DNA of 46,346 bases, taken from NCBI GenBank assembly GCA_021740745.1, contig JAIOZF010000017.1, positions 1-46,346 on the forward strand, in the 5' to 3' direction. Shown here piece after piece: positions 17,719 to 27,567 of the stretch. The stretch's first letter is position 1, and every line of letters starts with the position of its first letter. Made by a program: the position numbers and the translations under genes. The notes beneath the pieces were generated by a model. The model had not been told where the DNA came from. It worked only from the letters and a program-made list of their open reading frames with translations, and made no database searches. The stretch comes from Crocinitomicaceae bacterium. GTDB lineage: Bacteria; Bacteroidota; Bacteroidia; Flavobacteriales_D; Crocinitomicaceae.

Positions 17719-18705
17719 TTACCTTCCTAGCATTAACCCCAATACAATCTCATGTCCTCCGCCACTCACATCTTTAAAACGTGACAAGGAGAAATCATAC
17801 GAATAACCAAATTTAAAGCGTTCACTAATGTTTAAACCTAACATTCCAATAACTGCATCTTTGTGGCGATATGAAACACCAGCCCATAACCATTCTTTAT
17901 ATTCCAATTGCATAGAGCCTTCAAAAGAAACTGGTGATGGACTCATGAATTTAGCCAGAATAGCAGGTGTTAAAGATAAATTTTCGTTTAATGGGATTTT
18001 GTATCCAGCAGTTCCAACAAAATGCATTTGATTATTGAAGTTAGCTGAACCTGTACCAAACTCAACCAAGTCTTTTGTTAACTGGTCAGCTGCTAAACCT
18101 ATAAATAGTTTCTTTGAATACAAATACAAGCCTGCTCCAATGTCTAGAATATATTTACTTGACTGGTCTGCTGCAAAAGAATTGTATGTGTTGTCTGTAT
18201 AAGTTTGAGTTTGATCGACTAAATTCAATACCTGTGCTTTATCTCTTAAAAAAATATTGTTTGACAAACCAATACGCGTTCCAAAAGATAAATTCATTTT
18301 CTTGGTTACCGGCAAGTGAAGGGCATAGGTACCTGATACCTGAAGTTTTCGGAACGCACCATACTGATCAGCTATCAATTGGCCTCCTACAGCATGTTTA
18401 AATTTCCCTGTGTTTATTTCAGGATTCCGAACAGGACCATTACTGATGCGCAATGAAGGATTATATCTTGGTTTTTGCTTTCTCGTTATCGGTGAGGTAA
18501 CAGAAAGATAAGCAGTTCTTGGTTCATCACCAAAGCCGATCCATTGCCATCTTCCGCCTATCGTGACATCCACAAAATCATATACACCAGCGGCACCTGG
18601 ATTTACCATAAATTGATTACGCAGATATTGACTGTATTGAGGCATTTGCTGAGAATAAACTCCGGATGTCAATGCCATTGCGATTAATGCTATTATTCTT
18701 TTCAT
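17719..18705 (-). CDS. PorP/SprF-family type IX secretion membrane protein
   Basis: A 328-residue outer-membrane protein with a signal peptide (MKRIIALIAMALTSGVYS). It is recognised by the family-typical N-terminus PQYSQYLRNQFMVNPGAAGVYDF and RWQWIGF, and by repeated beta-strand patterns (GTRIGLSNNIFLRDKAQ, GAGLYLYSKKLFIGLAADQL, LNISERFKFGYSYDFSLS). It ends in GGGHEIVLGLMLGR. PorP/SprF proteins are outer-membrane partners needed for secretion or surface attachment of T9SS type B cargo, SprF for the adhesin SprB in gliding flavobacteria. It lies 17 nt downstream of the 2800-residue adhesin, as sprF lies next to sprB, so that protein is its likely partner. Confidence 0.94.
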   Translation of the reverse strand: MKRIIALIAMALTSGVYSQQMPQYSQYLRNQFMVNPGAAGVYDFVDVTIGGRWQWIGFGDEPRTAYLSVTSPITRKQKPRYNPSLRISNGPVRNPEINTGKFKHAVGGQLIADQYGAFRKLQVSGTYALHLPVTKKMNLSFGTRIGLSNNIFLRDKAQVLNLVDQTQTYTDNTYNSFAADQSSKYILDIGAGLYLYSKKLFIGLAADQLTKDLVEFGTGSANFNNQMHFVGTAGYKIPLNENLSLTPAILAKFMSPSPVSFEGSMQLEYKEWLWAGVSYRHKDAVIGMLGLNISERFKFGYSYDFSLSRFKDVSGGGHEIVLGLMLGR

Positions 18706-18722
18706 AATTATAATGGTACTTA

Positions 18723-21700
18723 TTAATTCAATATAATTGAAACGATTCCCTTCTGCGGCTCAACATCTACATCCTGAAAATCAATGATGAAATAATAAGA
18801 ACCAACTGGTAAAATTGCACCTTGATATTCTCCTTTCCAAGGGTTTAATGAATACTTACCTTCTTCTGATTGGAATAATAAATTCCCCCAACGGTTGTAA
18901 ACCATAACAATATTGTTCGGATAAATTTCATCTAAATCCAAGATTTCCCAAAAATCATTTACATTATCTGCATCAGGCGTGAAGGCTGTAGGTACAATAA
19001 TTTCACAATCCTGAATCGTGATTTCAACTTGACTAGATACACTCTCACATCCGTTCAATGTTTCAGTGACATAATATATTGAACTACCAATAACATCAGC
19101 TGGAATCAAAGTTCCACCAGTTCCAATGTCATTTATTAAAGAAGCATCATCATACCATGTCATGGTCCCACCAGTTCCAACTGATGTCATTGGAACTAGC
19201 TCCCAATTGGAACAGTACGTTGTATCTGTTCCAGCCGCTGGCGCTGAAGGAATTGCGTTGATTATAATCGTCTGAGAACCTATTGCAGTATTCGTACACG
19301 TAAGATCGCTTACATTTGTAATAACATAAACTCCAGCTGCATTACCCAGTGAAATTGGACTTGTAGTCCCTGTTGCTGTTTGAGCAAATCCATTTAATGT
19401 GTAATCAACAGACCAATTAGGTGTGCCTGTTACAGTAACTAAAATTGGATTAACTACATCGCCTGCGCAATAAGATGCTCCTCCATTCACTGCTGTAACA
19501 GTTGGTAATGGATTAATGGTAACAATGAATGATTCCTCATCTGAACAAGCACCTTCAGCATCATAGATCCAAACAGTTTGATTTGAAGTAATCGAGCCTG
19601 AAATTACGGTTCCTCCTAAAGCTTGCGAATTTGTATAATAAGCTTCATTTCCAGAAAGATTTGTGCCGATAATTGCTGGCAATGCATATGTCGCACACGC
19701 AGATTGATTTCCTGGATTTGTAATTGAAGGTGTATTGTTAACAGTCACAGTAAAGGTTTCTTCATCAAAACAGCTTCCACTTATATCATAAATGTAAATT
19801 GTTTGATTAGAAGTCACAGTAGAACCGACTGCAAGTTGATTTCCCGTGCCCCCTGCTCCTGTCCAGTATGCCTCATTACCTGAAAGTCCAATTCCTGTTA
19901 TTGTTGCTAATGTATATGAATCACATACCGTTTGATCGGCTATATCGTTTAACACTGGAGCTCCAGGATTATTTAAGGTAATGGTCGAGGAAGAATTACC
20001 AACACAACCAGAGGAAGATAAGGTAACAACGAAGTTGTTATAAGCTCCTGCACTTAATCCCGTAATAATAATAGTACCTGTAGCAGATGAAGTATAATTT
20101 GCAGTTGCAACCGCATTGTAAGCAACATCATATGCTGTGTTATTTGATAATCCTGAAATAGTAATAAATCCGTCAGAAGCATTGCATAATGTTGGATCCG
20201 TGCCCGCCAATGTAAATGTTGGAAGAGGATTTATTATAATTGTCTCTGTTCCAATTGCAGTGTTTGAACATAGCGCATCAGTTACACCGATAAGAGTATA
20301 AACACCCGCCGCATTGCCCAATGAAATTGGACTAGATGATCCAATCACAGATAAAGGTGTCCCATTCAACGTATAATCTACAGTCCAATTAGCTGTTCCT
20401 GTTACTGCGACGGATACATTTGAAACAATGTCACCTGCACAATAAGTTGCTCCTCCAGAAATTGTAGCTGTTGGAAGTGGATTGATTGTTATTGTTTGAT
20501 TTCCTGTTGCTGAATTAGAACACAATGCATCACCCACACTTGTCAAAATGTATGTTCCAGGTGTATTACCCAAAGATATCGGACTTGAAGATCCAGAAAC
20601 TACAGTAGGTGTACCATCCAATGTGTAATTCACTGTCCAGTTAGCTGAACCTGTTACTGCAACGGTTACATTGGAAACAACATCTCCAATACAATATATT
20701 GCACCTCCAGAAATTGTTGCTGTTGGTAATGGATTAATAGTTATTGTTTGTGTTCCTGTAGCATTATTAGAACAAAGTGCATCTGACACACTCGTAATAA
20801 CATATGTTCCAGCAGCATTGCCCAATGAAATTGGACTAGTTCCACCAGTAAGTGCTGAAGGTGTGCCATTTAATGTATAGTTAACCGTCCAGCTTGGCGA
20901 TCCTGTCAACGCTACATTTACATTTGAAATAATGTCACCTGCGCAATATGTTGCTCCACCAGAAGTCGTAGCTGTTGGAAGAGAATTAATAGTTATGGTT
21001 TGTGTTCCAGAAGCAGTATTAGTGCAGTTTGCATCTGTTACATTTGTTACAACATAAACACCAGCAGTAGTACCCAAAGAAATTGGAGAAGAACCACCTA
21101 TTGCAGCTGTTTGAGCCACACCATTTAATGTATAATCAATAGACCAGTTTGCTGACCCAGTAACTGCTACATTTATTGGAGTAATAGCATCACCTGCACA
21201 ATAAATAGCACCACCTGCTACACCAGTTACAGCTGGCAATGCATTAACTGTTATCGTTTGTGTACCTGAAGCTGTATTTGAACAATTTGCATCTGAAATA
21301 TTCGTAACAACATAAATTCCAGGAGTTGTTCCTAACGACAAAGGAGATGAGCCTCCTGTTACAGCCGTTTGAGCGATTCCATTAAGCGTGTAATTTACAG
21401 ACCAGTTTGGGGATCCAGTTACCGCGACATTAATCGGAGATAATGGATATCCAGAACAATAAACTGCCCCTCCTGTTACACTCGTAACTGTTGGTAAAGC
21501 ATTTAAAGTAATTGTTTGTGTTCCTGAAGCTGTATTTGTACAATTTGCATCCGCTACACTTGTCACAACATAAACTCCTGCAGCATTGCCCAAAGAAATT
21601 GGAGATGTCACTCCTGTTGCAGGAACTTGCGCAACTCCATTTAAGGTGTAGCCAATTGACCAGTTTGCAGAACCTGTAACTGAAACTGTAATCGGAGATA

Positions 21701-24700
21701 CAACATCACCAGCACAATAAACAGCACCACCTGAAACACCAGTTACAGTCGGTAGTGAATTAATTGTAATAGTTTGGGTTCCAGAGGCAGTGTTTGTACA
21801 ATTGGCATCCGTCACACTTGTCACAACATAAACACCTGCAGCATTACCCAAAGAAATTGGGGATGATGCTCCTGTTATAGGAACCTGAGCAACTCCGTTT
21901 AATGTGTATCCAATCGACCAGTCTGCTGCTCCTGTTAACGAAACATTGATTGGTGCAACAACGTCACCTGCACAATAAATTGAGCCCCCCGAAACACTTG
22001 TAGCAGTTGGTAAAGCGTTTATTGTAATAGTTTGTGTTCCAGAAGCTGTATTTGTACAATTTGCATCCGTTACACTTGTCACAACATAAACACCTGGAGA
22101 ATTACCCAAAGATATTGGAGATGAACTTCCTGTTGCAGCTACTTGTGCTACCCCATTTAAGGTATAAGCAACAGACCAATTTGCAACTCCCGTTACCGAA
22201 ACATTGATTGGTGCAATCACATCTCCTGAACAATAAACTGCTCCTCCAGTTATACCCGTAACCGTTGGTAATGCATTAATTGTTATTGTTTGCGTTCCTG
22301 AAGCCGTGTTCGTGCAATTCGCATCCGTAATATTGGTTACAACATACGTTCCTGGTGCTGAGCCTAATGATATTGGTGATGTCGCACTAGATATTGGAAC
22401 TTGAGCTATTCCATTCAAGGTATATGCAATTGACCAGTTTGGACTTCCTGTCACAGAAACTGTAATTGGGGAAACTGTTGCTCCCGCGCAATATGTAGCT
22501 CCTCCGTTTACACTCGTAACTGTTGGTAAAGCATTGATAATAATAGTAAAGGATTGTTGACTACTACAAACTCCATTTTGATCATATGCATACAAAATGG
22601 TATTGGTTGGTGCGTTATAAACAGTTCCAACAGGAACCATTGCTCCAGTACCTAATGGTCCAGTATAATATTGTGGATTATTCAAACTTGTTCCAGTAAT
22701 TGCTGGAAGTGTATAGCTTATTCCACAATTGTTTACGTTACTAATTGGATTAATAACTGGTGCTCCCGGATTATTAAGAGTAGCAGAAACAGTTAATGAC
22801 TGACATCCTGCAGCATTTACAAAATAAACATTATAATTCCCCGCCCCAAGATTTGGAATAACTGAAGGGAAAGTTACAACGGCTTGTGATCCACTTGCTG
22901 TTCCTGACCAGAAAATTGTACCTATTCCTGAACCAGAGACTGAGATAAATCCATCCGTTCCATTGCATGACGCTGGATCTGCAGAAGTCAAGGTTATAAC
23001 TGGTATATCAACAACTGTAATTGTTCCTGTTGCAATTGCAGGAGGACAACCACCTGTTGTAGTAACAGTATAATTGAACGTTCCACTGGCTGTTGGTGTG
23101 CCAAAGATTGTTACAGTATTACCTGCCCAAGCTCCAGAAACGCCCGCAGGTAATCCTGAGAATGTTGCTCCGGTTGCTCCGGTTGTAGTAATCGTAATAT
23201 TCGTAAGTGCAGAATTAATACAAACTGTTTGATTTGAACCAGCAGTAATTGTATTTTGCGAAGTAACCGTAATGGTTCCGGTTGTTGTAGCAGGAGGACA
23301 ACCGCCTGTTGTAGTAACAGTATAATTAAATGTACCACTTACAGTTGGTGTTCCACTGATTGTAGCAATATTTCCAGCCCAAGCTCCCGTTACTCCTGAA
23401 GGTAAACCTGAGAAAGTTGCCCCAGTTGCTCCAGTTGTAGTCATAGTAATATTCGTAAGTGCAGAATTGATACAAACTGTTTGATTTGAACCAGCAGTAA
23501 TTGTATTAAGAGGCGTAACAGTAATTGTTCCTGTTGTTGTAGCCGGTGGACATCCTCCTGTTGTGGTAACTGTATAGTTAAATGTTCCACTCGCTGTTGG
23601 TGTTCCACTGATTGTAGCAATGTTTCCAGCCCAAGCTCCCGTTACTCCTGCAGGTAAACCTGAGAATGTTGCCCCAGTTGCTCCAGTTGTGGTCAATGTA
23701 ATGTTCGTAAGTGAAGAATTGATACAGATGGTTTGATTCGACCCAGCAGTAATTGTATTAAGAGGAGTAACAGTTATTGTACCTGTTGTAGTAGCCGGTG
23801 GACATCCGCCTGTTGTAGTAACAGTATAATTAAATGTACCACTGACAGTTGGTGTTCCACTGATTGTCGCAATGTTTCCAACCCAAGCTCCGGTTATTCC
23901 TGCAGGTAAACCTGAGAATGTTGCTCCGGTTGCTCCAGTTGTAGACATGGTAATATTCGAAATTGCAGAATTGATACAAATTGTTTGATTTGAACCAGCA
24001 GTAATTGTATTAAGAGGTGTAACAGTAATTGTACCTGTTGTAGTAGCCGGTGGACATCCACCAGTTGTTGTAACAGTATAATTAAATGTACCACTAACAG
24101 TTGGTGTTCCACTGATTGTCGCAATATTTCCAGCCCAAGCTCCCGTTACTCCTGCAGGTAAACCTGAGAATGTTGCCCCAGTTGCTCCAGTCGTGTTCAT
24201 TGTAATATTCGCAAGTGCAGAGTTGATACAAACTGTTTGATTCGAACCAGCAGTGATTGTATTAAGAGGCGTAACAGTTATTGTACCTGTTGTTGTAGCC
24301 GGTGGACATCCTCCTGTTGTAGTAACCGTATAATTAAATGTCCCACTGAGAGTTGGTGTTCCACTGATTGTAACCGTATTACCAACCCATGAACCAGAAA
24401 CTCCAGCTGGTAAACCTGCAAAGGTTGCTCCAGTTGCTCCAGTTGTGGTCATTGTAATATTAGTCATTGTAGAATTGATACAAACCGTTTGATTTGAACC
24501 AGCAGTGATTGTATTTAATGGCGTGACAGTTATTGTACCTGTTGTTGTAGCCGGTGGACATCCACCAGTTGTTGTAACCGTATAATTAAATGTCCCACTG
24601 ACAGTTGGTGTTCCGCTAATTGTCGCAACGTTTCCAGCCCAAACTCCCGTAACTCCTGCAGGTAAGCCTGAGAATGTTGCCCCAGTGGCACCTGTTGTTG

Positions 24701-27125
24701 TCATGGTTATATTGGTCATAGCTGAATTTATACAAACCGTCTGATTTGAACCAGCCGTAATTGTATTAAGAGGAGTAACAGTTATTGTACCTGTTGTTGC
24801 AGCCGGTGGGCATCCACCAGTTGTTGTAACAGTATAATTAAATGTCCCACTGACAGTTGGCGTTCCGCTAATTGTTGCAACGTTTCCAGCCCAAGCTCCC
24901 GTAACTCCTGCAGGTAAGCCTGAAAATGTTGCGCCTGTTGCTCCAGTTGTGGTCATTGTAATATTCGTTAAAGCAGAATTGATACAAACCGTTTGGTTCG
25001 ATCCTGCAGTAATTGTATTAATAGGATTAACAGTAATTGTACCTGTTGTTGTAGCCGGTGGACATCCACCAGTTGTTGTAACAGTATAATTAAATGTTCC
25101 GCTAGCAGTAGGGGTTCCACTAATAGTTATTGTATTTCCAGCCCATGTCCCAGAGACACCAGCTGGTAAGCCTGAGAATGTTGCTCCTGTTGCTCCAGTA
25201 GTCGTCAATGAAATATTTGTAATTGCTGAATTTACACAGACCGTCTGATTTGTTCCAGCAGTAATGGTATTTTGAGCATTTACAGTAACAACAACAATAT
25301 CTGTTTGAGTACAAACTGCATCAGTAACGCTTAAAGTAAACGATACCGGACCTGTAATACCGATAGGAGGTGTAAATGTTGGAGTAAGAGAAGTTGTGCT
25401 TGACAATCCAGCTAATGCTCCTGCAGGAGAAGCTGACCATGTCGTTGTTACGGCACCAGAAGTACCTGAATAACTACCACTCAATACTGTGGATACATTA
25501 GAACAAATTGTCACATCTGTTCCTGCATTTACTGCAGTTGCACAACAAACAAAACCTGCTGGCAATACTGCTGGAATGTCACCTGTACATCCAAGGTTAT
25601 TCCATGCTCCAAATTCACCATCTGCAAATGTTTTAATTGAAACAGAACAATCTGTTGCGCCAATACCGCAGTTCCCAGCTGGTCCCGCTATCAAGCTAAA
25701 ACAAAGTGTATAATCAAAAGTATTTGTACCACATGCAGGAAAGTTCCCATCACCAAAACTAAAGTCAGGATCAGTTGGGTCACCTGTACAAGCACCTGTT
25801 GCAGGATTGTAAGAAGATAAGAAATACCATCCTGCAGGCATTGCTGCTCCTGCAGAGTAATAACCATTAACATTATAAGTAGCAGAACCAGTAGTAAACC
25901 AGCTCCACGCACCAGATGGCTGACCGGCACATGCACTATAAGCACAAGGTGGACCTGGAGGGCATGGTTGAATAATCCCATTTACATTTAACGGAGTAGA
26001 AATATTGACTGGCATACCTTGAGCATTGAAGGACGCTGGATCCCAACAACTCCCGAAGGTAGGCACAACAGCACCAATATAATTACAATTGAACTGCGTC
26101 CAATTTGTTATAGAGTAACAGAAAGAAACTACTTCTCCTGGCATGTATGGTCCACCTAATGGAGACCCCATAGATGTTGAAGACACTACTAAGGCATCAC
26201 TTGTGTTACATGCACTATTATCTGCATTTTGGGTAATACAAAGATCAAAATTGCCTTGATCTCCAGTTGCATCCGAAACTGCTATGACATAGGTAGTATT
26301 GGCACTAACTGGAATCGCTAACGAAGACGCTGCTCCTCCTGTTCCTTCAACACAATCAAGTGTAGTCCATGCCGTGCAGGAATTACCAACATATATCGTA
26401 AATTCAGGGTTTGTCCATGAAAAACTACTTAATGAAACATCTATAGTTGCAGTATTTGAAGATGTCGTAAACTCATACCAAACAGTCGGATTAGGTGAAT
26501 CTTCACAGACATTTCCAACAAAATCAAGTCCGGGATTAGCACCATTGTTGCAATCTGCAACACATACAGCCGCCCCGCCTGGTGCATTAAGTGTTATGGT
26601 AGCGGCATCAATACAGGCATCATTATCAACACAATTTAATACTACTGCTGGGTTGTTAACGCATGTCGAAATTGTACCCGTGCTAAGATTACCATTACTT
26701 GAAACAATAACCCAATATGTCTGACCAATTGTCAAGCCATTAATTGTGCCACTTATAGATGTGTAATTACCTGCTTGATCATAACATTGTTCCGCCGTAA
26801 AAGTACCAGCACAGGTATTATCACTTGATGACGCAACAATAAATTCAGGTCTCCAACCAGTTATTGTTTCGGAAACGGTAATTGTTGCGGTTCCTCCTTG
26901 TGCTACAAATGAAAACCATGTGTCAAATATTCCATCAACACATCCCGCAGGCGGTGTGATTGTATTCACTCCACTAGGAGTGGCTGTTGCACATATCGCA
27001 CCTGTTAAGTCAGTGACAGGAACAGAAGTTGCACAACTATTACCTTGACTCAGACCAAAAGTTCCAATTGTTAAAAAAGCAACACTTATAAAACCAGCTA
27101 AGTGCGTTCTAAAATTAAATATCAT
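18723..27125 (-). CDS. Giant T9SS type B surface adhesin-like protein with two Ig-like repeat arrays
   Basis: A 2800-residue secreted protein. A signal peptide (to about GTFGLSQG) is followed by an N-terminal region of ~600 residues rich in cysteines with beta-sandwich-like segments. Then come nine 84-residue repeats (23004-25271), a spacer with SADPASCNGTDGFISVSG, and nine 84-86-residue repeats of a second type (20226-22529). Several unique segments and a tenth second-type repeat (19254-19508) follow. The last ~90 residues are a T9SS type B sorting domain: PTAFTPDADNVNDFW, MVYNRWGNLLFQS, GSYYFIIDF. The protein should be exported by T9SS and held on the surface. The ATG at 27125 lies 8 nt after the stop of a small secreted protein, and PorP/SprF follows. 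Adhesin function is inferred from architecture only. Confidence 0.93.
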   Translation of the reverse strand: MIFNFRTHLAGFISVAFLTIGTFGLSQGNSCATSVPVTDLTGAICATATPSGVNTITPPAGCVDGIFDTWFSFVAQGGTATITVSETITGWRPEFIVASSSDNTCAGTFTAEQCYDQAGNYTSISGTINGLTIGQTYWVIVSSNGNLSTGTISTCVNNPAVVLNCVDNDACIDAATITLNAPGGAAVCVADCNNGANPGLDFVGNVCEDSPNPTVWYEFTTSSNTATIDVSLSSFSWTNPEFTIYVGNSCTAWTTLDCVEGTGGAASSLAIPVSANTTYVIAVSDATGDQGNFDLCITQNADNSACNTSDALVVSSTSMGSPLGGPYMPGEVVSFCYSITNWTQFNCNYIGAVVPTFGSCWDPASFNAQGMPVNISTPLNVNGIIQPCPPGPPCAYSACAGQPSGAWSWFTTGSATYNVNGYYSAGAAMPAGWYFLSSYNPATGACTGDPTDPDFSFGDGNFPACGTNTFDYTLCFSLIAGPAGNCGIGATDCSVSIKTFADGEFGAWNNLGCTGDIPAVLPAGFVCCATAVNAGTDVTICSNVSTVLSGSYSGTSGAVTTTWSASPAGALAGLSSTTSLTPTFTPPIGITGPVSFTLSVTDAVCTQTDIVVVTVNAQNTITAGTNQTVCVNSAITNISLTTTGATGATFSGLPAGVSGTWAGNTITISGTPTASGTFNYTVTTTGGCPPATTTGTITVNPINTITAGSNQTVCINSALTNITMTTTGATGATFSGLPAGVTGAWAGNVATISGTPTVSGTFNYTVTTTGGCPPAATTGTITVTPLNTITAGSNQTVCINSAMTNITMTTTGATGATFSGLPAGVTGVWAGNVATISGTPTVSGTFNYTVTTTGGCPPATTTGTITVTPLNTITAGSNQTVCINSTMTNITMTTTGATGATFAGLPAGVSGSWVGNTVTISGTPTLSGTFNYTVTTTGGCPPATTTGTITVTPLNTITAGSNQTVCINSALANITMNTTGATGATFSGLPAGVTGAWAGNIATISGTPTVSGTFNYTVTTTGGCPPATTTGTITVTPLNTITAGSNQTICINSAISNITMSTTGATGATFSGLPAGITGAWVGNIATISGTPTVSGTFNYTVTTTGGCPPATTTGTITVTPLNTITAGSNQTICINSSLTNITLTTTGATGATFSGLPAGVTGAWAGNIATISGTPTASGTFNYTVTTTGGCPPATTTGTITVTPLNTITAGSNQTVCINSALTNITMTTTGATGATFSGLPSGVTGAWAGNIATISGTPTVSGTFNYTVTTTGGCPPATTTGTITVTSQNTITAGSNQTVCINSALTNITITTTGATGATFSGLPAGVSGAWAGNTVTIFGTPTASGTFNYTVTTTGGCPPAIATGTITVVDIPVITLTSADPASCNGTDGFISVSGSGIGTIFWSGTASGSQAVVTFPSVIPNLGAGNYNVYFVNAAGCQSLTVSATLNNPGAPVINPISNVNNCGISYTLPAITGTSLNNPQYYTGPLGTGAMVPVGTVYNAPTNTILYAYDQNGVCSSQQSFTIIINALPTVTSVNGGATYCAGATVSPITVSVTGSPNWSIAYTLNGIAQVPISSATSPISLGSAPGTYVVTNITDANCTNTASGTQTITINALPTVTGITGGAVYCSGDVIAPINVSVTGVANWSVAYTLNGVAQVAATGSSSPISLGNSPGVYVVTSVTDANCTNTASGTQTITINALPTATSVSGGSIYCAGDVVAPINVSLTGAADWSIGYTLNGVAQVPITGASSPISLGNAAGVYVVTSVTDANCTNTASGTQTITINSLPTVTGVSGGAVYCAGDVVSPITVSVTGSANWSIGYTLNGVAQVPATGVTSPISLGNAAGVYVVTSVADANCTNTASGTQTITLNALPTVTSVTGGAVYCSGYPLSPINVAVTGSPNWSVNYTLNGIAQTAVTGGSSPLSLGTTPGIYVVTNISDANCSNTASGTQTITVNALPAVTGVAGGAIYCAGDAITPINVAVTGSANWSIDYTLNGVAQTAAIGGSSPISLGTTAGVYVVTNVTDANCTNTASGTQTITINSLPTATTSGGATYCAGDIISNVNVALTGSPSWTVNYTLNGTPSALTGGTSPISLGNAAGTYVITSVSDALCSNNATGTQTITINPLPTATISGGAIYCIGDVVSNVTVAVTGSANWTVNYTLDGTPTVVSGSSSPISLGNTPGTYILTSVGDALCSNSATGNQTITINPLPTATISGGATYCAGDIVSNVSVAVTGTANWTVDYTLNGTPLSVIGSSSPISLGNAAGVYTLIGVTDALCSNTAIGTETIIINPLPTFTLAGTDPTLCNASDGFITISGLSNNTAYDVAYNAVATANYTSSATGTIIITGLSAGAYNNFVVTLSSSGCVGNSSSTITLNNPGAPVLNDIADQTVCDSYTLATITGIGLSGNEAYWTGAGGTGNQLAVGSTVTSNQTIYIYDISGSCFDEETFTVTVNNTPSITNPGNQSACATYALPAIIGTNLSGNEAYYTNSQALGGTVISGSITSNQTVWIYDAEGACSDEESFIVTINPLPTVTAVNGGASYCAGDVVNPILVTVTGTPNWSVDYTLNGFAQTATGTTSPISLGNAAGVYVITNVSDLTCTNTAIGSQTIIINAIPSAPAAGTDTTYCSNWELVPMTSVGTGGTMTWYDDASLINDIGTGGTLIPADVIGSSIYYVTETLNGCESVSSQVEITIQDCEIIVPTAFTPDADNVNDFWEILDLDEIYPNNIVMVYNRWGNLLFQSEEGKYSLNPWKGEYQGAILPVGSYYFIIDFQDVDVEPQKGIVSIILN
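20226..22529 (-). repeat. Array of nine 84-86-residue repeats (type 2) in the giant adhesin
   Basis: Each unit begins LPTVT or LPTAT, has a first cysteine in YCAG or YCSG, a core NW-x-V/I-x-YTLNG, then SPISLG, and a second cysteine in DANCTN or DALCSN, ending TQTITIN. Units 1-6 are 86 residues; units 7-9 are 84 and form a subgroup with TISGGA, TLNGTP-like and DALCSN wording. A tenth, 85-residue unit is displaced to 19254-19508. Confidence 0.92.
23004..25271 (-). repeat. Array of nine 252-bp (84-residue) repeats (type 1) in the giant adhesin
   Basis: Nine head-to-tail units of exactly 84 residues, each starting NTITAG and containing NQTVCINS or a close variant, GATGATFSGLPAGV, a GN-x-x-TI-x-GTPT segment, and GTFNYTVTTTGGCPPA. 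The pattern recalls the He_PIG class of Ig-like domains. Each unit has two cysteines about 58 residues apart. The DNA is also strongly repetitive. Confidence 0.95.
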
Positions 27126-27133
27126 AAGAATAG

Positions 27134-27493
27134 TTATTTGGTAGGATAATAAAACATCGGCAAATGCTCAAAGCCGAACATTTTTACTTTTTTAGTTGCA
27201 GGTATATAGAGCGTCACAAATTCATCAATTCTAATGAATACATCCTCTTCTTCCTTGCGTGAAAATTCTATAAAGCTTGCAAGATCAGGATACAGCATCA
27301 CTTTATGATCAATTTTTGAAATTTGAAACTGAAAACTTCCCTCTATTTCTTTTAAAGGATCTTTCTGCTCTTGACTAATAGAATTTTGTTCCAAGACCAA
27401 GCCAGGTTGATTGTTCAAGTTTTTCTGACTGTTTAAAGTCAATGACCCCACTAGGGTAAAAAGAGAAAAAAATAGTAGTTTCAAATTATTCAT
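27134..27493 (-). CDS. Small secreted protein of unknown function leading the giant T9SS operon
   Basis: A 119-residue protein with an N-terminal signal peptide (LKLLFFSLFTLVGSLTLNSQ) and a mature part rich in charged residues (SISQEQKDPLKEIEGSF, FIEFSRKEEEDVFIRIDEF), ending MFGFEHLPMFYYPTK. I do not recognise a family. The ATG at 27493 was chosen over a TTG at 27514, which would fall inside the promoter element. It ends 8 nt before the 2800-residue protein and is the first gene of that operon, so a role in the export, folding or surface display of the giant protein is possible but not shown. A gene of similar size and position precedes the second giant protein, without obvious sequence similarity. 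Confidence 0.75.
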   Translation of the reverse strand: MNNLKLLFFSLFTLVGSLTLNSQKNLNNQPGLVLEQNSISQEQKDPLKEIEGSFQFQISKIDHKVMLYPDLASFIEFSRKEEEDVFIRIDEFVTLYIPATKKVKMFGFEHLPMFYYPTK

Positions 27494-27511
27494 TCTGATA
27501 GGTTTAACGTA

Positions 27512-27519
27512 CAAAAATA
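27512..27519 (-). promoter_or_regulatory. -7 element of the giant T9SS operon
   Basis: On the minus strand TATTTTTG matches TAnnTTTG and lies 18 nt upstream of the ATG at 27493. No clear -33 TTG is seen at ~20 nt. With the terminator at 16117-16153 it would define a four-gene transcript of about 11.4 kb. Confidence 0.55.
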
Positions 27520-27567
27520 AATAATTCTAACATTAAACGGTAGTAAATGCTATTTAAATTTAAATTA

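Noticed and set aside
23004-25271. CRISPR-like regular repeats
   Set aside because: The 252-bp periodicity is in frame and encodes 84-residue protein repeats with substitutions; there are no short identical repeats with unique spacers.
25120-25981. Short open frames in other frames of the giant adhesin gene
   Set aside because: They arise from low-complexity repeat DNA and have abnormal composition.
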